Source of the DNA: Lysinibacillus sp. B2A1
Lineage (GTDB): Bacteria; Bacillota; Bacilli; Bacillales_A; Planococcaceae
Length of the DNA: 64,000 nucleotides
Direction: 5' to 3'
Assembly (NCBI GenBank): GCA_002973635.1
Contig: CP027224.1
Coordinates: forward strand, 4,102,501 to 4,166,500
How positions within the stretch are numbered: position 1 is the stretch's first letter; the number at the start of each line of letters is the position of its first letter. The notes under the pieces are model-generated. The model was not told the DNA's origin. It worked only from the letters and a program-made list of their open reading frames with translations, and did no database searches. Both the position numbers and the translations under genes were made by a program. Of this stretch, positions 18,103-27,006 are shown piece after piece.

Positions 18103-18142
18103 AAATGACCTATTGTCAACAAATAACAATAGGTCATTTTTA
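18103..18142 (+). terminator. Terminator after XRE-TPR gene
   Basis: 12-bp perfect arms (18105-18116 and 18126-18137), then a T run. With the A-run on its other side it may also serve the convergent HAD gene. Confidence 0.85.
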
Positions 18143-18156
18143 TATTGTTTCATCAA

Positions 18157-18801
18157 TTACTCATTTAAACTTAGTAAATTTGAAACTTTATGTATACAAA
18201 AAGTTGGTGATTCTGTTAATAGAAGCTCTTCTGAATGGCTCCCCCAGGTTACAGCACAGGTCCTACAACCAGCTGATTTCCCCATCTGGATATCAAAAAT
18301 AGCATCACCAATCATAATACTATCTTCAATGTCTATTTGATAACGTTCAACTAGTTTTAAAATACCATCTGGGTGAGGCTTATAATTTTCCACTTGATCT
18401 GAACCGATGTAATCTTTAAAAAATTGAGCGATTTTAAGTGTCTGTAGATTTCTTAAAAGCACATCTGTTTTTTTGCTTGAGACAACAAAGCATTGTTTTC
18501 CTTGACAATTGAGTTCTTTCAATACATTCATCATATCAGGGAAAAGGACTAGTGAGTCATTTTCAAATCTTTTATATTCCTGTCGAAAGGTATCAAGTAA
18601 CCTCTCGAACTTTATATCGTCTATTTGTTTGGATAACATTTGTTTAAAAGACTGTTCAATGGGAATACCCATATAATATTCAATATCTTCTATACTTGGA
18701 ATCTCAAGATCTAGTATTTGAAATGCTTCTTTTGTTGCGAGAATACTGCATTGTTTTGAGTCAGCTATTGTTCCATCAAAATCAAAAATATATGACTTCA
18801 T
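18157..18801 (-). CDS. HAD-superfamily phosphatase (phosphoglycolate phosphatase-like)
   Basis: 214 residues. HAD motif I is FDFDGTIADS at residues 6-15 with the nucleophilic Asp, motif II is the VVSSKK segment near 106, and motif III/IV is KPHPD...MIGDAIFDIQMGKSAGC near 142-180. The cap between motifs I and II is helical (type C1). Such enzymes dephosphorylate small metabolites such as phosphoglycolate or PPi-type substrates; the exact substrate cannot be told. It is 102 nt downstream of the MutS2-like gene on the same strand. Confidence 0.85.
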   Translation of the reverse strand: MKSYIFDFDGTIADSKQCSILATKEAFQILDLEIPSIEDIEYYMGIPIEQSFKQMLSKQIDDIKFERLLDTFRQEYKRFENDSLVLFPDMMNVLKELNCQGKQCFVVSSKKTDVLLRNLQTLKIAQFFKDYIGSDQVENYKPHPDGILKLVERYQIDIEDSIMIGDAIFDIQMGKSAGCRTCAVTWGSHSEELLLTESPTFCIHKVSNLLSLNE

Positions 18802-18902
18802 ATTTTTTCACCCTTCTGCTCTTAATAATCATTATTTTACAAATCATACCATGAAATAAAAGGGGAGAGAAAAGGAAATTTCCCTCCACCCTACCATAAT
18901 CC

Positions 18903-20804
18903 TTACCCCTTATCTCTTCTCATTTCCTTCTGAATCTTGCGTAGAGCTTTTTTCGAACCACGCTCAATATCATGCTGAAGCTTGCGTTCTTTATAGTTCA
19001 CAAATAATGTCTCCAAATCGTATTCTTCAGGGTATAGTTCAGTTGAAGGTAGCTCTAATTCCAAACGCTTGATATTTACCTCCATAAACTGTTCCTTATA
19101 AAACACAACAACATTAAAATAATTATCCATTTCTTTGTAGACAAGACCAACATCTTCATAATCTAATAATTTCACTCGATCTCCTTTGGAAAATTTATAA
19201 GTCGCTTTAGTACTCCCTTTCCCTATTTTGGGTCTTCTAATTTTACTGTCATGAATCCGTTCTAGCTGGTAATCCTTATTGTCCAAATAGTCCTTCGCTC
19301 GTTGTAATACTGTTTTACGAATATTCATTTTCTGCGAAATCCAAAGTGCATTACTTTCCCCAGAGGCACCAATCATTAATTGATACAACGGCTCTAAAGT
19401 TTTACTATTAAAACGCATTGCCGCATTCATAAAGTCGCTGTGCATTTCAGAAAAACGTTTTATTTCACCATAATGGGTTGTGGCAACTGTTATACAGCCC
19501 ATATAATAGAACTCCTCTAAAATAGATATAGCTAATGCTGCTCCTTCGTTTGGTTCCGTTCCACTACCGATTTCATCAAAAAGTAATAATGTATGATTAT
19601 TTGATGCCATCATAATGTCCGAAAGATTTTTCATATGAGATGAAAATGTACTAAGGGCATTTTCAATACTTTGATTATCACCAATATCTACAAAGATTTT
19701 ATCAAATACAGCCATTTCGGTTCCTTTTTCGGCTACAATATGAAAGCCTGACATGGTTGCCAATGTTAAAAGACCAATCGTCTTGAGGACAACCGTTTTT
19801 CCACCAGCATTAGGTCCTGTAATAATTAAACTCCGATAGTCTTGACCGATTTCAAACGTTAATGGAACCGCATTGCCTGTTAATAAAGGATGCTTACCAT
19901 TGATTAATTTGATAAAGCCAAAATCATTCAAGCTTGGCTCGATGCCTCCTACTTTCTTGCTATACTTAGCTTTAGCAAAAACCATATCATACTGACTGAT
20001 CAACTCCATATTAATCGTGATCTCTCGTATATTTTCCATCAGAAGTCCAGATAATGAGGCTAAAATCTGATATTCCTCTATAGCTTCCTCTGCTTTCAGG
20101 GTCGCCAATTCTACATTTAATTTTGCGACTGCGCTTGGTTCTATAAAAACTGTAGCACCCTTCGATGAAATCTCTACTACCGTTCCTTGAACATGATTTT
20201 TATAGGAGGCCTTGATGGGAATTGTATAACGATCATCCTTTTTACTAATAAAGAATTCTTGTATATAGGTTTTATTAGCACTGCTATTTAAAAATTTCGT
20301 TAAGCGCTCTTTAATTTTCTCCTCTGTTGCTTCAATATGATTTCGAATCCGCTTTAGTTCTCGACTAGCTGCTGAATCTACGCGATTAGCCTTAATCGCA
20401 AAATTAATTTCCTCTTCTATACTTTTAAATTCAGCCATTGACAAGGCATAGGATGCAAGAATTGGTGCAAAAAATTCCTTCTCCAACATAAAGTTTTTAA
20501 TTTTGCGACATCCGCGTAAAAAATCTGAAATGCTTATTAATTCATTTGGGTCTAAAATTACTCCTTTTTCAAGCTTCTTGATGATACTTTCAATATTGGA
20601 TACGCCTAAAAACGGAATATGCCCTTCTGCATCTAAAATGATCCGTGCCTCAGTCGTTTCATTCAACCGATTTCGAACAACAGATATATTGGAACTTGGC
20701 TCTAATTTATCTAATAACTGTTTACCTAATCCACTAACACAGTAGAACTTCACATTTTCCTTCAATTCATTGTATTGTAATTTTTCAAGAGTAGTATGAT
20801 TCAT
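18903..20804 (-). CDS. MutS2-like ATPase lacking Smr nuclease domain
   Basis: About 633 residues, against about 785 for true MutS2. Present are the N-terminal helical core and clamp (YNELKENVKFYCVSGLG; SKGATVFIEPSAVAKLN near 220), Walker A GPNAGGKT near 329, Walker B LLLFDEIGSGTEP near 404, and TTHYGEIK. A KOW-like segment (FSKGDRVKLLDYEDVGLV) follows, but the C-terminal Smr endonuclease domain is absent. Known MutS2 binds collided ribosomes and splits them or suppresses recombination; this paralogue can at most do the ATP-driven part. ATG 20804 is chosen (GAGGAG 8 nt upstream). A leader of about 270 nt with an intrinsic terminator precedes it. Confidence 0.85.
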   Translation of the reverse strand: MNHTTLEKLQYNELKENVKFYCVSGLGKQLLDKLEPSSNISVVRNRLNETTEARIILDAEGHIPFLGVSNIESIIKKLEKGVILDPNELISISDFLRGCRKIKNFMLEKEFFAPILASYALSMAEFKSIEEEINFAIKANRVDSAASRELKRIRNHIEATEEKIKERLTKFLNSSANKTYIQEFFISKKDDRYTIPIKASYKNHVQGTVVEISSKGATVFIEPSAVAKLNVELATLKAEEAIEEYQILASLSGLLMENIREITINMELISQYDMVFAKAKYSKKVGGIEPSLNDFGFIKLINGKHPLLTGNAVPLTFEIGQDYRSLIITGPNAGGKTVVLKTIGLLTLATMSGFHIVAEKGTEMAVFDKIFVDIGDNQSIENALSTFSSHMKNLSDIMMASNNHTLLLFDEIGSGTEPNEGAALAISILEEFYYMGCITVATTHYGEIKRFSEMHSDFMNAAMRFNSKTLEPLYQLMIGASGESNALWISQKMNIRKTVLQRAKDYLDNKDYQLERIHDSKIRRPKIGKGSTKATYKFSKGDRVKLLDYEDVGLVYKEMDNYFNVVVFYKEQFMEVNIKRLELELPSTELYPEEYDLETLFVNYKERKLQHDIERGSKKALRKIQKEMRRDKG

Positions 20805-20840
20805 TGTTAATTGCTCCTCACTATGATTTTCTAGAATCAT

Positions 20841-21350
20841 TCATGAAGATACCTATTCATTAGATAGCAATGATTTATATATAAATAAAACAATCATGAG
20901 TTTCTGACTCTCAACCCAATCATGAAATAGTTTTTTTCACAGAAAAAAGCCGTGGGGATACCACAGCTTCCACATTACAAAGGCAAAAGTAATAAGCATC
21001 ATGAAAAAGACCTCATCAACATGAAGTTAGTCAGAGCATTACACGCTTTATAAAGTATTGTAGGTATCTTCATAGGTTTGGAAATAAAAGCATGACTAAA
21101 TAAAGGGTCCTTTTTTTACTATAAATCCCTGTCATCGTCAATCATTTTATTTCGATGTAATTATTCCTATTTAGAACCTACTACACTCACAAAAAGCACC
21201 TCTCAATAAATATCATTGTTATCTAATTTGTCATTATCTTACTATATGCAGTAAAAAAAGTAAAGGTGCTTTTACCTACAGCTAAAAATAAGGAGAAATG
21301 CTCTCTGCTAACAGACTTTTTTGAAATAGGAATTCAATATAATAACAAAT
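20841..21350 (-). promoter_or_regulatory. Long leader of the MutS2-like gene, possible attenuator
   Basis: This 510-bp gap holds no full gene. Read on the minus strand it contains a 24-codon open frame (ATG at 21073, TGA near 20999; no clear ribosome binding site), an intrinsic terminator at 20943-20969, and a 13-bp inverted repeat joining the start of the small frame (21061-21073) with a site just before the MutS2-like gene (20843-20855). A segment inside the small frame (AAAGCGTG near 21036) can pair with the 3' arm of the terminator apart from one bulge, as an antiterminator would. A further 10-bp inverted repeat, 21192-21201 with 21264-21273, is unexplained. Confidence 0.4.
20943..20969 (-). 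terminator. Intrinsic terminator upstream of the MutS2-like gene
   Basis: On the minus strand the arms 61-69 and 47-55 of the 20900 block form a 9-bp stem with one U-G pair, followed by six Us. It lies about 140 nt before the start codon, where it would stop transcription before the gene. Confidence 0.7.
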
Positions 21351-21380
21351 AAAAAAACCTGTAGAAAATTTCTACAAGTT
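21351..21380 (-). terminator. Terminator overlapping the end of rarD
   Basis: 10-bp stem (21371-21380 with 21356-21365, one T-G pair) followed on the minus strand by a T run; it overlaps the rarD stop codon. Confidence 0.8.
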
Positions 21381-22289
21381 CTTGTAAGCAGATTTATGAT
21401 GAGCCTTCCTCGTTTCAATGATTTTCGAGCCAGAAAACAGTAGTAAGGCTGCCCAAATAATACTGAATGCGATTAGCTCTACCTGACTAAAAGGCTCTTT
21501 ATATAACACAACCCCCAAAATTAATACAATAGTCGGGGAGACGTATTGAATAAAGCCTAGTAAATAAAGCGGAATATTTTGTGCACCTTTTGCAAATAAA
21601 ATTAAAGGTATAGCTGTCACCAAACCACTAACAATCATCAGGATGTTTGTTTTTACATCGACGTGTAAGAATGAGGCTTGCTGTGTTGTGAACAGATAGA
21701 CGTAATAGCCTAATGCAATCGGTAAAATAAATAATGTCTCTATAGCTAGGCCTCTTGTGGCATCGAGTGTAATTTTCTTTTTCAATACACCGTAAATGGC
21801 AAAGGATAATGCAATAAGCAACGCCACCCATGGAACGGAGCCATAGTTAATCGTTAAAATTATGACTGCAATAAAGGCAATTCCTGTAGCTACCCATTGT
21901 GCACGGTTAAGTGTCTCTTTAAAGAAGATGACCCCAAAAATAACTGAAAGCAGTGGATTAATATAATAGCCTAAGCTTGTCTCAATTAAATGGTTATTTG
22001 TAACCGCCCAAATATATAGATACCAGTTCATAGATATCACAAAGGAAGCTCCCGCCAGCTGCCAGAAATGCTTTTGATGTGACCATAAATATTTTAAATC
22101 TGCAAGAAGATCCTTTCGCATGCCAAACAGGAATACTGCTATTACCGTAAAGGCAAAGGACCAAATGACACGTGATAATAAAATTTCCATACTCGGCACA
22201 TGCTCAAGTAATTTCCAATATAGAGGAAAGGCACCCCAGAAGACATAAGCCAAGAACGCTGCCAAAACCCCTTTTTTTTCATTCGACAT
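21372..22289 (-). CDS. rarD: RarD-type EamA transporter
   Basis: 305 residues, ten predicted helices. The N-terminal pattern GVLAAFLAYVFWGAFPLYWKLL, the motif SRVIWSF, and NWYLYIWAVTNNHLIETSLGYYINPL mark the RarD subfamily of drug/metabolite transporters (chloramphenicol-sensitivity protein family). The transported substrate is not known in Bacillales. Single gene on the minus strand with its own terminator. Confidence 0.92.
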   Translation of the reverse strand: MSNEKKGVLAAFLAYVFWGAFPLYWKLLEHVPSMEILLSRVIWSFAFTVIAVFLFGMRKDLLADLKYLWSHQKHFWQLAGASFVISMNWYLYIWAVTNNHLIETSLGYYINPLLSVIFGVIFFKETLNRAQWVATGIAFIAVIILTINYGSVPWVALLIALSFAIYGVLKKKITLDATRGLAIETLFILPIALGYYVYLFTTQQASFLHVDVKTNILMIVSGLVTAIPLILFAKGAQNIPLYLLGFIQYVSPTIVLILGVVLYKEPFSQVELIAFSIIWAALLLFSGSKIIETRKAHHKSAYKNL

Positions 22290-22415
22290 TGCCTCTAACT
22301 CTCCTACTCTTGTTGAAGTCGATTATGACTTTGCGTAATTCTTAAAGAATAGACTAATTATAGGACTTTGCTAGAGAACTGTAAATGCTGAATTTACTTC
22401 CCACCTATATGGATG

Positions 22416-22949
22416 CTAGGCTTTATCTTCAGATTCAAGCTCAGAAATATATTTACGCACCATACTATAGCTAATATCTGGATTAATTTGTCGTTTAATT
22501 CGAATATGGATTTCCTTAATGCCTACACCCTGCTCTCGCATATCACGAATCATGGATTTGAGTGGACCTGAAAGTGACTCCCTCGACAATGCAGTGTATT
22601 TACTTAATTCAATTAGTAGCTCGGTATTTTGTCTGCGAAGCTCCTTCAGCTCGTCAACTGCACAATTATATTCCGTCAACTTTTTTTGTAATACCGCATT
22701 TTGCTGCTTTAATTTTTGTACTTCCTCCAATAGCTGTATATTTTGTTTTTTTAACAGTTTTCGCTCCTGCTCTAAAATATGATGTTTCTCATCTACATCT
22801 ATATGCATGGCATGATACAGCTCTTCTATATGCATTAATCCCTGATAGCGATTTCGTGGTACGAGTATAAGCGTTTCTGTCGTATTAACAGCAAGTGCTC
22901 CATCTTTTAATGTTTCACAAGACAATCTAGTTGCATTCATTTTACTCAT
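22416..22949 (-). CDS. Coiled-coil protein behind a Fur-type promoter, unknown function
   Basis: 177 residues, family not recognised. Residues 1-45 form a small globular part, residues about 50-115 are a long leucine-rich coiled coil (LEQERKLLKKQNIQLLEEVQKLKQ), and the last 50 residues (SMIRDMREQGVGIKEIHIRI, then PDISYSMVRKYISEL) look like a helix-turn-helix of the kind seen in invertases and small regulators. No membrane segment. Its promoter is overlapped by sequences close to the Fur box, which suggests expression in iron limitation. It could be a DNA-binding or adaptor protein; no iron-uptake gene lies beside it. Confidence 0.7.
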   Translation of the reverse strand: MSKMNATRLSCETLKDGALAVNTTETLILVPRNRYQGLMHIEELYHAMHIDVDEKHHILEQERKLLKKQNIQLLEEVQKLKQQNAVLQKKLTEYNCAVDELKELRRQNTELLIELSKYTALSRESLSGPLKSMIRDMREQGVGIKEIHIRIKRQINPDISYSMVRKYISELESEDKA

Positions 22950-23028
22950 TATCGTTTCATCACTCCACTACTAAAATATTCGTGTAATGGTATTGCTTTA
23001 ATAATCATCTATCCGCGCCCTTCTCATT

Positions 23029-23080
23029 TGATAATCATTCTCATTTATCTAATCATAATCATTATTTTCTTTTTTGTCAA
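23029..23080 (-). promoter_or_regulatory. Strong promoter overlapped by Fur-box-like sites
   Basis: Minus strand: TTGACA (23075-23080), 17-bp spacer, TATGAT (23052-23057). TGATAATCATTCTCA at 23029-23043 differs from the 7-1-7 Fur box TGATAATNATTATCA in one base, and a second AT-rich partial copy spans 23051-23065 across the -10 region. Placement fits iron-dependent repression. Confidence 0.65.
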
Positions 23081-23157
23081 AGACAAATCCATAGATATTT
23101 TCCAATAGATAAAGAGACAAGAGATTTAATCATTCACTTTTAATATCCTACGCAAAG

Positions 23158-23188
23158 AAAAGCTTCTTGCAGTTGTGCAAGAAGCTTT
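23158..23188 (-). terminator. Terminator after telA
   Basis: 13-bp perfect arms (23158-23170 and 23176-23188) just past the telA stop, with a T-rich tail on the minus strand. Confidence 0.85.
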
Positions 23189-23192
23189 CTGG

Positions 23193-24362
23193 TTACATTT
23201 TTTTCAGTTTTTCATATTCAAGCTGCAGGCGTTCTATACGTTTACGGCCTTCCTCACGATTTCTCGCTGTCTCCGCTTGAATTTGCTTCGTTTCTTGAAT
23301 ACCCGCCATAATCGTTTGCCATGTCGTTTCAATTGTTTCGATTTTTATGCTCGGGCTACCTGCAACACGTGCGATATTCACACTATTTTTACTAATATTC
23401 TCTGCATTGCGTACTAGCATTTCATTTGTACGACGGTCCAGCTCACTCATTGAATCTGAAATAAGCTTTTGGCGTTTTAATGTTACAGCATGTATAAGTC
23501 CTTGCTTAAAAATAGGTATAGTTGTAACAAATGCAGAATTAATTTTAGCAATTAAATGGTTATTCCCCTGCTGCATCAATCGTATTTGTGGAGCAGATTG
23601 GAATGAAACTTGCTGTGCCATTTCTAAATCGTAACGACGTTGCTCTAGCAAATCCACAGCACGAAGCAATGTTTCATATTCCATGGCTGCCAATTGATCG
23701 CCAGTTTGAGCTTTTTGTTCAAGCGCTGGTAATGATGCACGTACTTCATCAGTTCTTACCTCAATTGCTGCAACAAACTTACTCAACGTTTGGAAGTAGT
23801 CTAAATTTTGATCATATAGATTCTCGAGATCAACCGTATTACGTTTCATCTCAACTTCATACTTTTGAATCTCACGATAGATTACATCAACTTCCTTATT
23901 CATGCTGTCATATTTGGATAGGAATTTTTCTAATTGTTCCTTTCCTTTCGTGAATAGCCTTGTTAGGAAGCCTCCCTTTTTGTCCTCTGCAAAATCTTGA
24001 GGATCAAATTTATCCATAATTCGATTTAAGTTATTTAATAATACACTTGATTCCTCAAGCTTACTCGTTTTCATTGTTGCTAACATTTTATCTGAAAAAG
24101 TAGAAATGCCATTCGCTGTTTCTTTTCCAAGCTCTAGCATAGCAATTTGGTCTTTTACATCAATTTTTCGTGCTAATGCATGAACCTCAGGATCTTGCTT
24201 TAACGCCAACTGATTTTGAGCAATTTGAGAAAGCTCCTGCTCAGAAACAAGTACTGGTTTTTGCTCTTGTTCCACCTTTACTAATGGATTAGGCTGTAAT
24301 AAAGGATTTTCTGATGCGAATGGATCTTTCGATTTTAATAGGTCGTTGTTGAATTCAGACAT
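23193..24362 (-). CDS. TelA-family toxic anion resistance protein
   Basis: 389 residues of the TelA/KlaA/YaaN family, mostly long helices. Visible family marks are KKGGFLTRLFTKGKEQLEKFLSKY near 130, KYEVEMKRNTVDLENLYDQNLDYFQTL near 170, and ARVAGSPSIKIETIETTWQTIM near the C-terminus. Members are linked to resistance to tellurite and to cell-envelope stress, often with TerD-type proteins, but the mechanism is not known. It follows a small gene by 62 nt on the minus strand; the two probably form one transcript. Confidence 0.88.
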   Translation of the reverse strand: MSEFNNDLLKSKDPFASENPLLQPNPLVKVEQEQKPVLVSEQELSQIAQNQLALKQDPEVHALARKIDVKDQIAMLELGKETANGISTFSDKMLATMKTSKLEESSVLLNNLNRIMDKFDPQDFAEDKKGGFLTRLFTKGKEQLEKFLSKYDSMNKEVDVIYREIQKYEVEMKRNTVDLENLYDQNLDYFQTLSKFVAAIEVRTDEVRASLPALEQKAQTGDQLAAMEYETLLRAVDLLEQRRYDLEMAQQVSFQSAPQIRLMQQGNNHLIAKINSAFVTTIPIFKQGLIHAVTLKRQKLISDSMSELDRRTNEMLVRNAENISKNSVNIARVAGSPSIKIETIETTWQTIMAGIQETKQIQAETARNREEGRKRIERLQLEYEKLKKM

Positions 24363-24424
24363 ATTGATTTACCCCCTGCGATTTATCTTCTAATATTTAC
24401 GATTACATAACGAAAAAGTTTCAT

Positions 24425-24685
24425 TTACTCAAGCATTGCAAAAAATGAGTTAGTCAATCTATAGGAACCCTCTGAGTGCTCTAGTTGAAATCTATAATTT
24501 GTAGGGTTAGAAATATCGACAAAAACCTGCAATTGCTCACGATTATTCAAGATTGAGACTAAATCATCACTCTTAGGTGCCTGTTGCTCAAGCTTGACAA
24601 AAAACAGTTCCTTCTCTTCTTGTGATGCTACACGATAATTAGAGTTTTGTTTTAATCTAGCATCGATTTGTGCTTGCGATAACAC
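24425..24685 (-). CDS. Small hypothetical protein upstream of telA
   Basis: About 86 residues, not recognised. GTG 24685 is favoured because AAGGGG lies 8 nt before it; a frame opening at ATG 24703 overlaps that site. The sequence is soluble, with an N-terminal helix (SQAQIDARLKQNSNYRVASQ) and strands toward the end. Position directly before telA suggests a shared role, which is inference. Confidence 0.6.
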   Translation of the reverse strand: MLSQAQIDARLKQNSNYRVASQEEKELFFVKLEQQAPKSDDLVSILNNREQLQVFVDISNPTNYRFQLEHSEGSYRLTNSFFAMLE

Positions 24686-24784
24686 AGCCTCAACCCCTTT
24701 CATAAATTATAGCCTGTTTTACGAGGAAATTCGACAGAATACGTTAAATATTTGACATTGTTTTCTAGGTTTTACATGTACGAA

Positions 24785-24814
24785 CTAAAAAAGCAGCTAC
24801 AATCCATAGCTGCT
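24785..24814 (-). terminator. Terminator after the ABC exporter operon
   Basis: 8-bp arms (24792-24799 and 24807-24814) with six Ts on the minus strand, just past the permease gene. Confidence 0.8.
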
Positions 24815-24821
24815 CCATCAT

Positions 24822-26072
24822 TTATGTTGTCACTTTTAACACTGTTTTAATTTTTTGAATCACGCCACCCGAGCTATAAGTTAAGACACTACGTTTATAG
24901 AAGGAAAGGCTAAATAAATAAGCGACAATAATCGTTGCTACTAAAATGCCTAATGATAAAAGTGGTACCATCACCCCTATATCAGTAGCCCCAATGCGCA
25001 TCGGCATAACCATGCCAGATGTAAATGGAATATAGGAGAATATCTTAATAATAAGCGTGTCTGGATTGCCGATACCTGATAGCATTACATAGAAGCCGAT
25101 TAATGTAATCATCATTGCAGGCATTAATACTTGACCCGCTTCCTCGACTTTTGAAACTAATGAACCGAATAGTGCCCCTACAATTAAATAGAGGATAATT
25201 GTCAAGAGTAGGAAAAGTATTGCATAAATAACGTATCCCAGTGACAATTCCTTCACAATGCTTGTAGCAGCATCCCAAATAACACCGTTCTTCACAAATT
25301 TAGCATACACAAGGAATACCACTGCAATAATTCCCATTTGTGTTAAAGCTAATAACAGCACTCCAGCAATTTTTGCTTTAAAATGGGTAGCTGGTTTGAC
25401 ACTTACTAAAAGCATCTCCATTGCCCGAGAGCCTTTTTCTGAGGCAATCTCTGTTGTAATCATAGATAAGAATGTGGAAATAAAGAAATAAATTAAAATA
25501 CCAACTGCATAGGACACCCAAAGTCCTGATTGCTTTTCCTCTTCACTCTTACCACCAGTAGACTCTTCATTTAAATTTTTATTGGAGATAATTGTTTGGG
25601 CACTCATAATTTGTGCTGCTTGCTCAGAAGTTAATGATAACTGTTGAACAGCATAATGCTGACCCGCATATTGCAGTAACGAAGATATAGTTGTTTGATC
25701 ATTTAGTTTTAAAGGTGTATATGTAGCAATTTCAGCATGCAGTTGACCCTTCTGATCTGTAATTTTAACAATTGCATCAAGCTTTTCATCCTTGACCTTT
25801 TTCTCTAGCTTTGAGAGATTGGTTTCATTCTGTATAAATTCCATATCACCATTTGAAACAAAAAGTCCACTTAAATCGGCAGTTGTTTCATTCACAATGG
25901 CTATTTGCTTTGCCTGATCATTACCTGTAAATAACTCCTTTATATCCGACCAAAAAATTGCAACGGACATACCGAGTATATAAAGACATGTCATTAAAAT
26001 AAAAGACTTTGATTTTAATTTTGATCTATATAGTTGTTTCATTAATAAATTAAACTTCGACAATGTTGCCAC
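24822..26072 (-). CDS. ABC-2 type permease (YhaP/NatB-like)
   Basis: 416 residues: one N-terminal helix (SKSFILMTCLYILGMSVAIFW), an extracytoplasmic domain of about 150 residues, then five to six helices in the C-terminal half (GSRAMEMLLVSVKPATHFKAKI is the conserved cytosolic loop). It resembles B. subtilis YhaP and NatB-type export permeases. The start may be GTG 26072 or, by comparison with YhaP, TTG 26063; both lie inside the end of the ATPase gene, so the two are translationally coupled. Last gene of the padR operon. Substrate unknown (sodium, peptide or drug are all possible for the family). Confidence 0.85.
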   Translation of the reverse strand: MATLSKFNLLMKQLYRSKLKSKSFILMTCLYILGMSVAIFWSDIKELFTGNDQAKQIAIVNETTADLSGLFVSNGDMEFIQNETNLSKLEKKVKDEKLDAIVKITDQKGQLHAEIATYTPLKLNDQTTISSLLQYAGQHYAVQQLSLTSEQAAQIMSAQTIISNKNLNEESTGGKSEEEKQSGLWVSYAVGILIYFFISTFLSMITTEIASEKGSRAMEMLLVSVKPATHFKAKIAGVLLLALTQMGIIAVVFLVYAKFVKNGVIWDAATSIVKELSLGYVIYAILFLLLTIILYLIVGALFGSLVSKVEEAGQVLMPAMMITLIGFYVMLSGIGNPDTLIIKIFSYIPFTSGMVMPMRIGATDIGVMVPLLSLGILVATIIVAYLFSLSFYKRSVLTYSSGGVIQKIKTVLKVTT

Positions 26073-26955
26073 CTACCTTATCCTTAAAGATCTCATCTAA
26101 CGATAAGTAATCTAAGCTAAATTTCTCAATATATTTGCCATTTGAAAGCTGTTGGAAAATGCTTTGTGCAAAGCTCTCGTCCTTCAAAGTCAGCACTGTT
26201 TGCTCTTTCTCAACACGTACATCTTTAACGCCTTCAAGTGTCAGTAACTGCGTAGTAGACCAATCTGTACGCACAGCCAATTTGGTTTTTCCATATTGTT
26301 TCTTCAAATCTAGCAAGCTACCTGAAAAAAGAGAGACTCCACGTTTTAATAAACAAAGGTGATCACATAGCTCCTCTACATTATCCATTTGGTGACTAGA
26401 GAACAAAATCGTTGTACCCTGTTCTTTTAAAAGTAATATGGCATCTTTCAACAAATCTTTATTGACCGGGTCAAGACCACTGAATGGCTCATCTAAAATT
26501 AAGAACTGTGGCTTATGAATAAAACTCGCAATCAGCTGTACTTTTTGCTGATTCCCCTTCGATAATGTTTCTGCCTTATCTCTCCTTTTTTCCTCAAGCT
26601 CAAATCGGCTAATCCAAAAATCAATATCTCTCTTTAACTCCTCTTTCTTCATTCCACGAAGCTCACCGAAAAAATATAATTGATCCTCAACCTTCATTGT
26701 TGGGAATATACCTCGTTCTTCTGGTAAATAACCAAGAACATCACGGTTGATAGCATTCACAGGTTTACCATCCCACGTAATCGTTCCTTCCGTTGTTTCC
26801 TGCAAATCCAAAATCATACGGAAAGTCGTTGTTTTACCAGCACCATTTTGTCCAATTAACCCAAAAATCTCTCCTTTTTCAATCGTGAAATTAAGATCAT
26901 CTACTGCTGTAAAATCCTTATATTTCTTTGTGACATGCTGTAATTGTAATGTCAT
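26050..26955 (-). CDS. ABC transporter ATP-binding protein (YhaQ/NatA-like)
   Basis: 301 residues with a full nucleotide-binding domain: Walker A GQNGAGKTTT near 36, Q-loop region LPEERGIFPTM near 77, signature LSKGNQQKVQLI near 132, Walker B FLILDEPFSGLDP near 152, H-loop SSHQMD near 185, then a C-terminal regulatory tail. Works with the permease downstream to form an exporter of the NatAB/YhaQP type. It follows two DUF2812 genes and a PadR regulator on the minus strand; GGGAGG precedes ATG 26955. Confidence 0.92.
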   Translation of the reverse strand: MTLQLQHVTKKYKDFTAVDDLNFTIEKGEIFGLIGQNGAGKTTTFRMILDLQETTEGTITWDGKPVNAINRDVLGYLPEERGIFPTMKVEDQLYFFGELRGMKKEELKRDIDFWISRFELEEKRRDKAETLSKGNQQKVQLIASFIHKPQFLILDEPFSGLDPVNKDLLKDAILLLKEQGTTILFSSHQMDNVEELCDHLCLLKRGVSLFSGSLLDLKKQYGKTKLAVRTDWSTTQLLTLEGVKDVRVEKEQTVLTLKDESFAQSIFQQLSNGKYIEKFSLDYLSLDEIFKDKVGGNIVEV

Positions 26956-27006
26956 TCTTTTTCCTCCCTATTAGTCTATGTAATTCTTGTGGCAGTCCGT
27001 CTTCCT

